DNA of 39,112 nucleotides, from positions 1 through 39,112 of the forward strand of contig NZ_PUAP01000047.1 in NCBI RefSeq assembly GCF_002947535.1. The letters are read 5' to 3'. The translations under genes and the position numbers were made by a program. The notes beneath the pieces are model-generated. The model did no database searches. It was not told where the DNA came from and saw only the letters and a program-made list of their open reading frames with translations. This DNA is from Enterococcus mundtii (GTDB lineage Bacteria > Bacillota > Bacilli > Lactobacillales > Enterococcaceae). The first letter of the stretch is position 1, and each line of letters begins with the position of its first letter. Positions 25,396 to 33,383 of this stretch are shown here, one piece after another.

Positions 25396-26130
25396 ATGGA
25401 TTATTCACTTATGACCCGTCTAGCGGCGGAACTACTTGGTACAGCATTATTGATCGTTTTAGGTAATGGTGCTGTCGCAAACGTAGATTTAAAAGGAACA
25501 AAAGGATATGGCAGTGACTGGATGCTGATTGCTGTTGGTTATGGTTTTGGTGTTATGATGCCAGCAATGATTTTTGGTGGTATTAGCGGAAATCATATCA
25601 ATCCGGCATTTACGATCGCTTTAGCCTCTAATGGTTTATTCCCTTGGGCAGAAGTCGTACCTTATATCGTTGCACAATTACTTGGAGCAGCTCTTGGACA
25701 ATTGATCGTTGTCGCTTGTTATAAACCTTACTATGATCAAACTGAAGATGTAAACCATGTCTTAGGAACTTTCTCAACTATCAACAGTGTTGGTTCTAAA
25801 TTCAATGGTTTCGTCAACGAATTCTTCGGTTCATTCGTCTTATTCTTTGGCGCATTAGGTATCACAAAAGCACCTTTCTTCCAAGATAACTTAGGAACAG
25901 CTCACTTAGCTCTTGGTTTCTTAGTTTGGACATTGGTCGCTTCACTAGGAGGCCCTACAGGTCCTGGATTGAACCCAGCACGTGACTTTGCACCTCGTTT
26001 GGTTCATGCGCTATTACCATTGAAACACAAAGGTTCTTCACAATGGGATTACGCATGGGTCCCAGTCGTTGCACCGATTTGTGCCGGTGTTGTAGCAGTA
26101 TTTCTCTACAAAGCATTATTTATGGCATAA
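25396..26130 (+). CDS. glpF: Aquaglyceroporin (glycerol uptake facilitator family)
   Basis: This 244-residue MIP-family channel has six helices and two half-helices with the pore motifs NHINPAFT (about residue 64) and GPGLNPARDFAPR (about 198). The aspartate after the second NPAR is the mark of glycerol-conducting members as opposed to strict water channels. It most likely passes glycerol and perhaps other small solutes such as dihydroxyacetone or lactic acid. The frame is open four codons further up, but ATG 25396 follows TGGAGGGTATT; the upstream ATG overlaps that site. No glpK or glpO lies nearby, so this may be a paralogue outside the glycerol operon. Confidence 0.92.
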   Translation: MDYSLMTRLAAELLGTALLIVLGNGAVANVDLKGTKGYGSDWMLIAVGYGFGVMMPAMIFGGISGNHINPAFTIALASNGLFPWAEVVPYIVAQLLGAALGQLIVVACYKPYYDQTEDVNHVLGTFSTINSVGSKFNGFVNEFFGSFVLFFGALGITKAPFFQDNLGTAHLALGFLVWTLVASLGGPTGPGLNPARDFAPRLVHALLPLKHKGSSQWDYAWVPVVAPICAGVVAVFLYKALFMA

Positions 26131-26146
26131 AACTAATGAGTACTAT

Positions 26147-26191
26147 AAAAACGGAAATCTTTGGAAGCAATTCCTTAGCTTTCCGTTTTTT
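26147..26191 (+). terminator. glpF terminator
   Basis: AAAAACGGAAA and TTTCCGTTTTT form an 11-bp stem with an inner GGAA/TTCC hairpin and a following T run, 17 bp after the stop. Confidence 0.88.
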
Positions 26192-26378
26192 ATTGATTTC
26201 AAAGCTAAAGTCATCCTCTGATTGGCTTAATATCCTTTGAATCATCTTTATGCCAGTTTCTCTGTTTATCGGATATCTTTCAATACTTGTTTTTAATCAA
26301 GGACAGGTGGCACCTTATCCAATCGGCATCACTCATACTTTACTTTTTGATTTGAATTGTTAAAAAATATTTGAATAC

Positions 26379-26410
26379 AAAAAACCGAAGTGTATAACCA
26401 TTCACTTCGG
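26379..26410 (-). terminator. Orphan leftward terminator
   Basis: CCGAAGTG (26385-26392) and CACTTCGG (26403-26410) form a perfect 8-bp stem, followed on the leftward strand by six Ts. No leftward gene ends just upstream, so it may be the remnant of a lost gene or a backup terminator for the operon ending at 26698. Confidence 0.7.
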
Positions 26411-26516
26411 AGCATTTTCTACTATAGAGTAACAAAGAATATTCTTATCGTATATCCCCCTAAATAAGTGTAGGATAGGGTCGTAGTTTGTACATCAAAG
26501 AGAGAATTTAATCATT

Positions 26517-26649
26517 ATGGACACAAATAAGACAAAAGAACGATTAAGTGTCCATTTAGACAAGTGAATCGAAAAAAGAAGTTGGCAGCTTATTGTCTGA
26601 TGTAGCGCTAGATTACACGATCGATGAAGTAAAACCAAAAAATACATAA
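26517..26649 (+). pseudogene. Broken RelB/DinJ-type antitoxin remnant
   Basis: An ATG at 26517 opens MDTNKTKERLSVHLDK and stops at 26565. The +1 frame from 26569 continues SKKEVGSLLSDVALDYT and ends at 26649. Together they read like the N-terminal ribbon-helix-helix half of a RelB/DinJ antitoxin (KERLxVxxDK, then KKEVGxLLxxxxLDYT) with a frameshift and loss of the C-terminal toxin-binding part. No toxin gene is seen beside it. The alignment is by eye, so the family call is moderate. Confidence 0.5.
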
Positions 26650-26687
26650 AAAACCACCAAGTGTCATCTAAATCGATACTTGGTGGT
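26647..26687 (-). terminator. Terminator after the metallophosphoesterase gene
   Basis: ACCACCAAGT (26653-26662) and ACTTGGTGGT (26678-26687) form a perfect 10-bp stem followed by six Ts on the leftward strand, 11 bp after the stop. Confidence 0.9.
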
Positions 26688-26697
26688 CTTCAAATTT

Positions 26698-27594
26698 TCA
26701 GTAAGCAATCACTGTTACTGCTTGTTCAAACTCTTTTTTCAAATGTTGTAACTGGTATTCTTTAAATTCTGGACGATGCGTTCGCAATAATACGCGTAAT
26801 TTCATTGGATTGTAGCGATCAATCAATTGATATTCATCGATAAAATCTCGTGTCAATTGCCATTCGTAATAATAGCCAAACGGCCGACAACTATACGTCG
26901 TTCCTTGGAGTACTTTATCCTCAAACCGTCGATGCGTATGCCCAAAGACGACTTGTTGAAGATTATCGTATTGATCAAGTAATTCCCCAAAAGAGGCGGA
27001 ACCTAAGAACGCATTGAGTTGGTTCCACCGTTCATAAGGTGCGTTTTGGTAAACAATGAATTCTTGTTTTGGAACAAAATGCGTGGATAAGATCACATTC
27101 AGTTTCTTTTTCTGTAGCGTATCCAATAATGATCGTGTTGCCTCTAATACTCGATCATTCACTTCTAGGTCTGTTCCATTTCGCTCAATCAAGCGGTCAT
27201 ACCAGTACAAACGCTTCATCCGCACGATTTTCTTCACGTCTTTTTCTTCTGAGAATTGGTAATCATACCAACCGTTGATGCCTAATAACACAGTTTTCTC
27301 ATTCAATGGAAGATAGCGCTCATTCAAAAAATGGACGTCTGGAAAATGACTGATCATTGCTTCGCCAGTGACATCGGCTAACTCATGATTGCCAAAATGG
27401 AAAGTCGTTGGTAGACGCTCTGCAAAAAATTCAGCGACTGCGACACAACGATCGACTTTATTGGCGGTATCCCCAGCTAAATGAAGCCGAGTAATCTTTT
27501 TTTGTTGTAAGACTTCCCATAAGATCATTAATTCAGCTTCGCCAAATTGATTGATATCCACATGTAAGTCACTGATGATCGCTAAATTTCCCAT
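26698..27594 (-). CDS. Calcineurin-like metallophosphoesterase
   Basis: This 298-residue cytosolic phosphoesterase carries the family motifs in order: ISDLHVD near the start, HLAGDTANK, FHFGNHELAD, STHFVPK and VFGHTHRRFE. These form the two-metal site. Length and the GINGWYDYQFSEEK insert resemble the uncharacterised Firmicute phosphoesterases rather than known cAMP or DNA-processing enzymes, so the substrate is not assigned. Start ATG 27594 follows AGAAGGAAAAAGA. It lies 18 bp after the YqkB-like gene, probably in one operon. Confidence 0.88.
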   Translation of the reverse strand: MGNLAIISDLHVDINQFGEAELMILWEVLQQKKITRLHLAGDTANKVDRCVAVAEFFAERLPTTFHFGNHELADVTGEAMISHFPDVHFLNERYLPLNEKTVLLGINGWYDYQFSEEKDVKKIVRMKRLYWYDRLIERNGTDLEVNDRVLEATRSLLDTLQKKKLNVILSTHFVPKQEFIVYQNAPYERWNQLNAFLGSASFGELLDQYDNLQQVVFGHTHRRFEDKVLQGTTYSCRPFGYYYEWQLTRDFIDEYQLIDRYNPMKLRVLLRTHRPEFKEYQLQHLKKEFEQAVTVIAY

Positions 27595-27612
27595 TCTTTT
27601 TCCTTCTAAATC

Positions 27613-27972
27613 TTAGATAGTTGATGTGACGATTTGGAGGTTATTTTTGATGATTCCTCCTGGTCCTTTCAGTTGCAGACTCTTGTAAGTTGGTTCTACT
27701 GCTAACGTCGTCGGGTTATCCAAATAAACGAGTGCGCTTTTCTTGATTTTGATTGGTCCCATTTGGGTATCGACTACTTCAGAATATAAGCTTAGGTCTG
27801 CCGATGTTTCTTTTTCTACAATAATCAGACGAAAAGAAGTATCGATTTGGCAAGTGATCCGGCTATTCGCAAATGGTCCATCTCCGTCTTCTACATCTAG
27901 CAATAATTGTTCATTGTCATTCACTTTTCCACGAAGCAGTTCTTCCGCTTCTTTTGATACGATAAATTCCAT
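27613..27972 (-). CDS. YqkB-like protein of the iron-sulfur biosynthesis (HesB-like) fold
   Basis: This protein of about 119 residues resembles the iron-sulfur cluster biosynthesis family YqkB, a HesB/IscA-like fold. The three conserved cysteines of true A-type carriers (including CxC near the C-terminus) are absent; only one cysteine (ITCQI) is present. Cluster binding in the usual way is therefore unlikely. Start ATG 27972 follows GAGGTGATTAAG; an in-frame GTG three codons earlier overlaps that site. It is followed by the metallophosphoesterase gene after 18 bp. Confidence 0.75.
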   Translation of the reverse strand: MEFIVSKEAEELLRGKVNDNEQLLLDVEDGDGPFANSRITCQIDTSFRLIIVEKETSADLSLYSEVVDTQMGPIKIKKSALVYLDNPTTLAVEPTYKSLQLKGPGGIIKNNLQIVTSTI

Positions 27973-28019
27973 CTTAATCACCTCAATTTTAGCTTAATGA
28001 TTTTTGAATGAAGTTGCAA

Positions 28020-28595
28020 CTAACTTGTTTGATTGCTTTCCATCCAAGCTTTTTTGGTAATTCCTTTAAGAACAATTGAAATGATTTCTCCTTTTTCTCG
28101 TTTTGCATCAGGAATCACAGCTTCTTCTCTCATTCCTAACTTGTCCATTACTCGTCCCGACTTACTATTTTTTGTATTATGATAAGCAAAGATCCTTACG
28201 AGATCCATTTTTTCAAACCCTAGTTCCAGAAGCGCTTTTCCAGCTTCCGGCATGATTCCTTGTCCCCAATACTTTTTATTTAAAGCGTAACCTAATTCAG
28301 CCGTATCATCGCCTTCTTGCACCCGCAAATCAATCGTACCAATCATCTTACCGTTTTCTTTCCATTCAATAGCATATTTTCCAAGCGGCGATGCCATAAA
28401 AAAATTCGCAACACTGATTTTTGTATCTTCGATCGACTGATGTCGAGGGAAAACAAAGCGGGTCGTTTCTACATCATGGGCATATTCAAATATGTCTTCT
28501 ACGTCTTCCAATGTGATTGGTCTTAAAATCAGACGTTCCGTTTCTATGACACGATTTTCTGCAAACACTAAGTTTCGATTGATCAATAATTCCAT
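28020..28595 (-). CDS. RimJ/RimL-type GNAT acetyltransferase
   Basis: This 191-residue GNAT protein is of the ribosomal-protein-serine acetyltransferase kind. It shows IETERLILRPITLEDVEDIFEYAHD near the start, the acetyl-CoA site in YALNKKYWGQGIMPEAGKALLELGFE and NTKNSKSGRVMDKLGMREEA. Substrates of such stand-alone proteins range from ribosomal proteins to small molecules; not assigned. I prefer ATG 28595, which is spaced well from AGGTAGGGG, to the ATG two codons earlier that abuts it. Confidence 0.85.
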   Translation of the reverse strand: MELLINRNLVFAENRVIETERLILRPITLEDVEDIFEYAHDVETTRFVFPRHQSIEDTKISVANFFMASPLGKYAIEWKENGKMIGTIDLRVQEGDDTAELGYALNKKYWGQGIMPEAGKALLELGFEKMDLVRIFAYHNTKNSKSGRVMDKLGMREEAVIPDAKREKGEIISIVLKGITKKAWMESNQTS

Positions 28596-28814
28596 GTGCA
28601 TCCCCTACCTTTTCCTTTAGTTTAAATTACTGTATCGAAATTCACGGAAAGAAGCAAGACAAAACTTAATATCCCCTTAAAATAACAGATTAAATATAGA
28701 AAAGCGAAAAAACTTAAACAATTGCTGAAAAAGAATAATTATTTGTTCACGATTTATTAACAAATTTTCGCTATCGTTAGCTTATCAACTAAACAAGCAC
28801 TGGAGGTCTTACTT

Positions 28815-29111
28815 ATGACAGAGTATATAAAAAGCATTTACTTTATTGAAGAAACACAGAATATTGAAGGATCTTACATTGAAGTGAAAACATTATTTGT
28901 TGACGAAGACAAAGAAAAAGCATTGTCGATCTATCACAAATTAGCAAAGAAAAAACCAAACTACTTCGGATTGATTTTAAGTGAGTACAAAATCAAAGCG
29001 GAAGATAGTTATTTTTATCAACTTTTGAAACGTTGGTCAAAACTACCCGCTGACTTTTATCGTCAAGTCAAGATCATCAATTATCAAGCATTAGCCGAAA
29101 CACACGGTTGA
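28815..29111 (+). CDS. Hypothetical protein, 98 residues
   Basis: This is a small, charged, lysine-rich protein that I do not recognise. It begins MTEYIKSIYFIEETQNIEGSY and includes KALSIYHKLAKKKPNYFGLIL. There is no signal peptide, membrane segment or cysteine. A clear TGGAGGTC precedes ATG 28815, and codon use resembles the neighbours, so it is very likely a real gene. A 40-residue ORF with its own ribosome binding site follows after 67 bp and the pair ends in a strong terminator, suggesting one transcript. Confidence 0.75.
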   Translation: MTEYIKSIYFIEETQNIEGSYIEVKTLFVDEDKEKALSIYHKLAKKKPNYFGLILSEYKIKAEDSYFYQLLKRWSKLPADFYRQVKIINYQALAETHG

Positions 29112-29178
29112 TTTTACGCTTTAAGCTTTCTCTAAGGTTCGCCTTGTATCTTTGAGTCAAATCAAAGGAGGCGATCTT

Positions 29179-29301
29179 ATGTTCCGACAATGGCTTGCTC
29201 AGTTCTTCCATGATCCAACCCCACGAATCGATCCTTATGAAGTCGATAATGAATTTACCCTTACACTAGATTTTCCTAACGATCAAACAATCACCCATTG
29301 A
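29179..29301 (+). CDS. Small protein, 40 residues
   Basis: ATG 29179 is preceded by AAAGGAGG, the strongest ribosome binding site in this region. The 40-residue product starts with a possible amphipathic helix (MFRQWLAQFFHD) and has an acidic second half ending TITH. I know no family for it. The stop is directly followed by a rho-independent terminator. Confidence 0.6.
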   Translation: MFRQWLAQFFHDPTPRIDPYEVDNEFTLTLDFPNDQTITH

Positions 29302-29307
29302 ATAAAA

Positions 29308-29348
29308 AATGAACGAGTACTTATCTAGTTGATAGGTACTCGTTCATT
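29308..29348. terminator. Terminator between convergent small-protein and yclQ genes
   Basis: AATGAACGAGTACTTATC and GATAGGTACTCGTTCATT form an 18-bp stem (one G-T pair) with a 5-base loop. An A run precedes it, and the other side gives a T run for the leftward siderophore operon. Confidence 0.88.
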
Positions 29349-29369
29349 TCTTGTGTATTCATTGAAAAA

Positions 29370-30323
29370 TTATTTTAACGCTTGATTGACGTCTTCAATC
29401 ATTAAATTCATTGATTCAAGTCCACCACCACTCAAATACCATACATCTGGTTGCAATGAAATCACTTGATCATTTTTACCGGCATCTGTTTGTGCCACTA
29501 ATTCATTTGCAGCTACGTTATCGTTGCTTGTATCTCCACCAATTGCTTGGGTACGATCAATCACAAATAAAATCCCTGGGTTCTTCTCTAAAACATATTC
29601 ATAAGAAACACTTTGACCATGTGTAGACGCCTCGATTTGGTCATCGGCTTGTTTAAAGCCAAATAAATCATGAACTAGTCCGAAACGTGAACCTGAACCA
29701 TATGCTGAAAGTTGCCCTTCATTCACTAAAGTAACTAAAGCTGTTTGATCAAGCGCACTGGCTTTCTCTTTAACTTCATCGATTTGTTTCGTTAAATCTG
29801 TTAATTTTTCTTCTGCTTCTGTTTCTTTATCAAAAATCTTTGCCAATGTTGTCACATTTTCTTGCATCGATTCCCATGGCTTTTCTGCATCCATTGCTAA
29901 ATATAGTGTTGGGGCAATTTGGCTCAACTGTTCCTGATAATCACTTTGACGCCCTGAAATAATAATCAAATCTGGTTGCATCTCATTGATTTTTTCTAAG
30001 TCGGGCTCTTTGATGCCTCCTGCAGATTCAACCTCTTGGTATTTTTCTAAGTAAGCAGGTAGATTTTTAGTTGCCGCTCCTACGACTTTGTCTCCTACAC
30101 CTAACGCATCAAGCGTATCCAATGAACCATTGTCGAATACTACGACTTTATCTGGGTTTTGTTGCACTTCCACAGATTCCCCATTGCTATCTTTGACTGT
30201 CAATGTTGTATCCGTTGCGACACTACTTGATGCTGTTGTTTCACTCGTTTGTGCTTCGTTATTTCCACATGCTGCTAGACCTAATGATGCCATGACTAAA
30301 AATCCTAAAACTATTTTCTTCAT
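29370..30323 (-). CDS. yclQ: Siderophore ABC transporter substrate-binding lipoprotein (YclQ-like)
   Basis: This 317-residue lipoprotein has a signal peptide with lipobox LAAC (about residue 19). The class III binding fold follows, with VVVFDNGSLDTLDALG, EPDLEKINEMQPDLIIISGRQS, ASTHGQSVSYEY and WYLSGGGLESM. These segments are close to Bacillus YclQ (petrobactin and related catecholate siderophores) and FatB proteins. It delivers ferric siderophore to the two permeases encoded upstream. Fourth gene of the operon, 21 bp after the ATPase gene; ATG 30323 lies shortly after GGAG. Confidence 0.9.
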   Translation of the reverse strand: MKKIVLGFLVMASLGLAACGNNEAQTSETTASSSVATDTTLTVKDSNGESVEVQQNPDKVVVFDNGSLDTLDALGVGDKVVGAATKNLPAYLEKYQEVESAGGIKEPDLEKINEMQPDLIIISGRQSDYQEQLSQIAPTLYLAMDAEKPWESMQENVTTLAKIFDKETEAEEKLTDLTKQIDEVKEKASALDQTALVTLVNEGQLSAYGSGSRFGLVHDLFGFKQADDQIEASTHGQSVSYEYVLEKNPGILFVIDRTQAIGGDTSNDNVAANELVAQTDAGKNDQVISLQPDVWYLSGGGLESMNLMIEDVNQALK

Positions 30324-30344
30324 TTTGACGCTCCTTCGTAGTTT

Positions 30345-31100
30345 TTAGAAATAAAGACAAAATCTGCGTCCTTCGATTTCACAGATTCGAATGTCCATTT
30401 CGTATAATTGATCCAGTACTTCTTTGTTAATAATGTCGTTCGTTTTGCCTTGTCTAAATAACTGTCCTTGTTTCATTGCGACGATCTCATCTGCGTAACT
30501 CGCTGCAAAATTGATATCGTGTAAAACAATAATGATCGTTTTTCCTAATTCTTGTACAAGGCGCTTTAAAATTTGCATGATTTGTACCGCAAAATTCATA
30601 TCGAGATTATTGAGTGGTTCATCCAGTAAAATGTAATCAGTATCTTGCGCAAGGACCATCGCAATATACGCTCGTTGCAACTGACCCCCAGAAAGCGTGT
30701 CGATTGTTTGGTCCTTCAGTTCTTCCAACCCTAGATGTTGGAGTGATTCTTCGATGATCTGATGGTCTTTCGTCGTCAACTTTCCTTTCGAATAAGGAAA
30801 ACGCCCGAACGATACAAGCTCTTCGACTGTGATTTTCATGCTGATCTCATTAGATTGTTTCAAGATCGCTAGTTTTTTTGCCATCTCTTTGGACTTCCAA
30901 GCTTTCACTTCATTGTGATCCAAGTAGATCTCACCTGCGTCTTTAGGGATCAAGCGACTGATCATGGAAAGAACGGTTGACTTCCCTGCGCCGTTTGGAC
31001 CGATGAAAGCTGTCAATTGTTGATCTGAGATCTCCAGTTGCAAGGAATCGACGACTGTTTTTCCTTGGTAAGACTTCTCGACACTATTCAAATTGATCAT
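30345..31100 (-). CDS. yclP: Siderophore ABC transporter ATP-binding protein (YclP-like)
   Basis: This 251-residue FepC-type ATPase has Walker A GPNGAGKST, signature LSGGQLQRAYIA, Walker B YILLDEPLNNLD and the switch in IIIVLHDINFAA. The frame continues further upstream, but ATG 31100 follows AAGGAAGGAATTGGG and gives MINLNSVEKSYQGK. ATG 31100 overlaps the upstream permease stop by four bases, so translation is coupled. It powers ferric-siderophore import with the neighbouring permeases. Confidence 0.93.
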   Translation of the reverse strand: MINLNSVEKSYQGKTVVDSLQLEISDQQLTAFIGPNGAGKSTVLSMISRLIPKDAGEIYLDHNEVKAWKSKEMAKKLAILKQSNEISMKITVEELVSFGRFPYSKGKLTTKDHQIIEESLQHLGLEELKDQTIDTLSGGQLQRAYIAMVLAQDTDYILLDEPLNNLDMNFAVQIMQILKRLVQELGKTIIIVLHDINFAASYADEIVAMKQGQLFRQGKTNDIINKEVLDQLYEMDIRICEIEGRRFCLYF

Positions 31101-32056
31101 CCCAATTCCTTCCTTTCTCGAATCAATTTTGTAATAAAGTAAATGCCCCCAGTAAACTCTACAACCACACTGACCGTCGTGTTCCACCCAAACACTTGCT
31201 CAACGATCAATTGTCCTCCAGTCAAAAACAAGAAAGCAATCAAAAAACTTCCTAGTAGCAAAACACCATGACGATACGTTGCAAACAAACGATAGCTGAC
31301 ATTTGCGACAATAAATCCAAGAAAAGTGATCGGTCCAACCAAAGCAGTGGCTGTTCCTGTCAACAAGCTGACACAACAAAGAATAGAAAATTGAAAACGC
31401 TCTGTCTCAATCCCAAGGTTCGTTGCTTGATCCTTCCCTAGATGAAAGACATCTAGAAAATGTCTTTTATAAAAAAGGAACAACCAACAACAGCCAATCA
31501 ACAATGCAGCAGGTAGGAGGTAGGCAGTCTGGACATTACCGAAACTAGCAAACAACTTCCCTTGCAACAAATCATATTCATTCGGGTCCATCACCACTTG
31601 TAAAAACGTACTGATACTATTGAAAAGTGTCCCTAAAATCATCCCCGTCATCAATAATAAGAACAAGTTAGGGGCTTCTTTTCGTAATAAAAAGAAAAAC
31701 AATAACTGGCTTAAACCAACCATCATTGCCACGTTGACTAAGAAAAAGCCTGTACCTGTTTGCTGAAGCATCGTCACCCCACCAATCAAGAAAAAGAGGA
31801 CGGTTTGAACAAGTACATAGAGGGAATCGAGTCCTAACACAGAAGGGGTCAAAAATTGATTTTGAGTAATCGTTTGGAAACTAACGGTCGCACTGCTTGT
31901 CGCGAGTCCCACTAAAATGAACGCCATGATTTTCTTGCTTCGTAAGGCCCATGCAAATGCCCAATTACCATACGTATTGATGGTCAAATAGCCAATCGTC
32001 ACGCCAATCACGAGTAGAGACAAAATAAAAAATAGACCAGTGATCTTTTTACCCAT
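31097..32056 (-). CDS. yclO: Siderophore ABC transporter permease (YclO-like)
   Basis: This 319-residue FecCD-family permease has about nine or ten membrane helices. Visible motifs are the ATSSATVSFQTITQNQFLTPSVLG block in the second helix region and VGPITFLGFIVANVSY, the cytoplasmic coupling loop to the ATPase. It forms a heterodimer with the product of the upstream gene, which it overlaps by eight bases. Confidence 0.92.
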   Translation of the reverse strand: MGKKITGLFFILSLLVIGVTIGYLTINTYGNWAFAWALRSKKIMAFILVGLATSSATVSFQTITQNQFLTPSVLGLDSLYVLVQTVLFFLIGGVTMLQQTGTGFFLVNVAMMVGLSQLLFFFLLRKEAPNLFLLLMTGMILGTLFNSISTFLQVVMDPNEYDLLQGKLFASFGNVQTAYLLPAALLIGCCWLFLFYKRHFLDVFHLGKDQATNLGIETERFQFSILCCVSLLTGTATALVGPITFLGFIVANVSYRLFATYRHGVLLLGSFLIAFLFLTGGQLIVEQVFGWNTTVSVVVEFTGGIYFITKLIRERKELG

Positions 32057-32999
32057 GTTTGCGCCCCCTTACTAACAAGTAAAGGAAAATCAAACCACCG
32101 ATGATCCCTACGATGACGCTGACTGGGATTTCATAAGGAAAAATCACAAGACGAGCGATCATGTCACAGATAAGCAAAAAGATACTACCAAAAATGGCGG
32201 TAATTCCTAACGTTTTATGTACCTGATCCCCATAGAGCTTTGCTGTGATATTTGGAATGATCACTCCCAAGAAAGGAATCGTCCCAACCATGATCAAAGT
32301 GATCGCACTGGCTAAAGAAACAAGGCCAATCCCTAGTAGTTGCATGTTGCGATAATTCATCCCTAAATTCACTGCGAACGATTCACCTAAGCCTACGATC
32401 GTAAATTGATAGGCAAAAAAAGATAATATAAGTAATAAAGGAATCGTTACATACAGTAATTCATAATTTCCCCGCATGACTGTTGCAAAATTTCCTTGTA
32501 GCCATGAAGACATGTTTTGTACTAACTGAAACTGATAGGCGAAAAATGTAGCAGCAGATCCGATAATATTTCCTAGCATCACGCCGATCAATGGTAACAT
32601 CAACTGATTTTTTTGTGGAAAAAATCGTGCAAAAGACAAAAATAAGAGCGTACCTGCAAAAGCAAATAAAAATGCAGTTGCTGAACGAATCCACAAAGAA
32701 GCATTCGGTAAAAAGAGCATCACCACTAAGATACCCAACCTCGCACTATCCATCGTGCCAGCTGTCGTTGGTGAAACAAATTTATTTTGAGTCAAATGCT
32801 GCATGATCAACCCACATATACTACTCGTTGCCCCCACAAGAACTAAACAAATCGTTCGTGGAAACCGTGTTGCCAACAACAATTGTATGCTTTGCCCTTC
32901 CAATCGAAAAATATCCATTAATTCGACACGAGAAACGCCGATAAACAGCGAACATATACTTAAAATAACCAACAAAACTATCAAGCGACCCACGCGCAT
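32049..32999 (-). CDS. yclN: Siderophore ABC transporter permease (YclN-like)
   Basis: This 316-residue FecCD-family permease shows ATRFPRTICLVLVGATSSICGLIMQHL, LTQNKFVSPTTAGT and the coupling loop VGTIPFLGVIIPNITAK. It is the first gene of the yclNOPQ-type operon and begins at ATG 32999 after GAGGTAAAGGGAA, 19 bp downstream of a Fur box. Permease-permease-ATPase-lipoprotein is the gene order of Bacillus yclNOPQ. Confidence 0.92.
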   Translation of the reverse strand: MRVGRLIVLLVILSICSLFIGVSRVELMDIFRLEGQSIQLLLATRFPRTICLVLVGATSSICGLIMQHLTQNKFVSPTTAGTMDSARLGILVVMLFLPNASLWIRSATAFLFAFAGTLLFLSFARFFPQKNQLMLPLIGVMLGNIIGSAATFFAYQFQLVQNMSSWLQGNFATVMRGNYELLYVTIPLLLILSFFAYQFTIVGLGESFAVNLGMNYRNMQLLGIGLVSLASAITLIMVGTIPFLGVIIPNITAKLYGDQVHKTLGITAIFGSIFLLICDMIARLVIFPYEIPVSVIVGIIGGLIFLYLLVRGRKHG

Positions 33000-33018
33000 T
33001 TCCCTTTACCTCACTAAC

Positions 33019-33033
33019 TGAGAATGATTCTCA
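33019..33033. promoter_or_regulatory. Fur box of the siderophore uptake operon
   Basis: TGAGAAT-G-ATTCTCA is a perfect 7-1-7 inverted repeat that matches the Fur consensus TGATAATnATTATCA at 13 of 15 positions. It lies just downstream of the -10 box of the leftward promoter, over the expected start of transcription, so iron-loaded Fur should repress the operon. Confidence 0.9.
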
Positions 33034-33038
33034 TTCTT

Positions 33039-33067
33039 ATTCTAAGTGAAGCATTGAACAAAAGCAA
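33039..33067 (-). promoter_or_regulatory. Promoter of the siderophore uptake operon
   Basis: On the reverse strand, TTGCTT (33067-33062) and TAGAAT (33044-33039) are 17 bp apart. The -10 is good and the -35 is partial. The Fur box follows within 6 bp. Confidence 0.65.
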
Positions 33068-33129
33068 CCGTTTTTTTAATGAAATAAGATGAATCGATAT
33101 AAATTCGAGTGTACGTGTACGAGACAAAA

Positions 33130-33343
33130 ATAAAATTCATTTTTGTTTCTGACCTCAAAAATGTGGGAAACTATTTCTCAATTTCCGCCTTAATGCTTGG
33201 AGCTAAACGACTTTCTCACCACCTGGCTACACGGTGATCCAAAAGCTAACCTTCAACACTAAGCTAGAAAATGACAAAATATGAAAAACTATTTTTCAAT
33301 TTTCTAGCTTACTGATCAGGTCAAAATGCTTCTGTCACAACCT
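33130..33343 (-). repeat. Intergenic repeat, inverted relative to the copies after treR
   Basis: On the reverse strand, from 33343, the sequence reads AGGTTGTGACAGAAGC, then GACCTGATCAGTAAGCTAG, a long A/T stem (GAAAATTGAAAAATAG with a T-rich partner) and GGATCACCGTGTAGCC. A second, partial unit begins AGGTGGTGAGAAAG and holds GCGGAAATTGAGAAATAG. These match the units at 1214-1510 block by block; the first unit is closest to the third one there (GACCTGAnCAGnAAGnTAG). The repeat reaches to within 7 bp of the yueI -10 box, so it supplies the sequence upstream of that promoter. Confidence 0.75.
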
Positions 33344-33346
33344 CTA

Positions 33347-33355
33347 TGTTATAAT
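33347..33355 (+). promoter_or_regulatory. Extended -10 promoter of yueI
   Basis: TGT-TATAAT (33347-33355) is an extended -10 element 28 bp before the yueI start. The region 17 bp further up, where a -35 would be, lies in the intergenic repeat and has no good match, as is usual for extended -10 promoters. Confidence 0.6.
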
Positions 33356-33383
33356 GACTTAAAACAACAAAGGAGGAAATTGG

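Noticed and set aside
31101-31187. Longer start for the siderophore ATPase
   Set aside because: It would overlap the permease gene by almost 90 bp, whereas ATG 31100 has a proper ribosome binding site and the usual four-base overlap.
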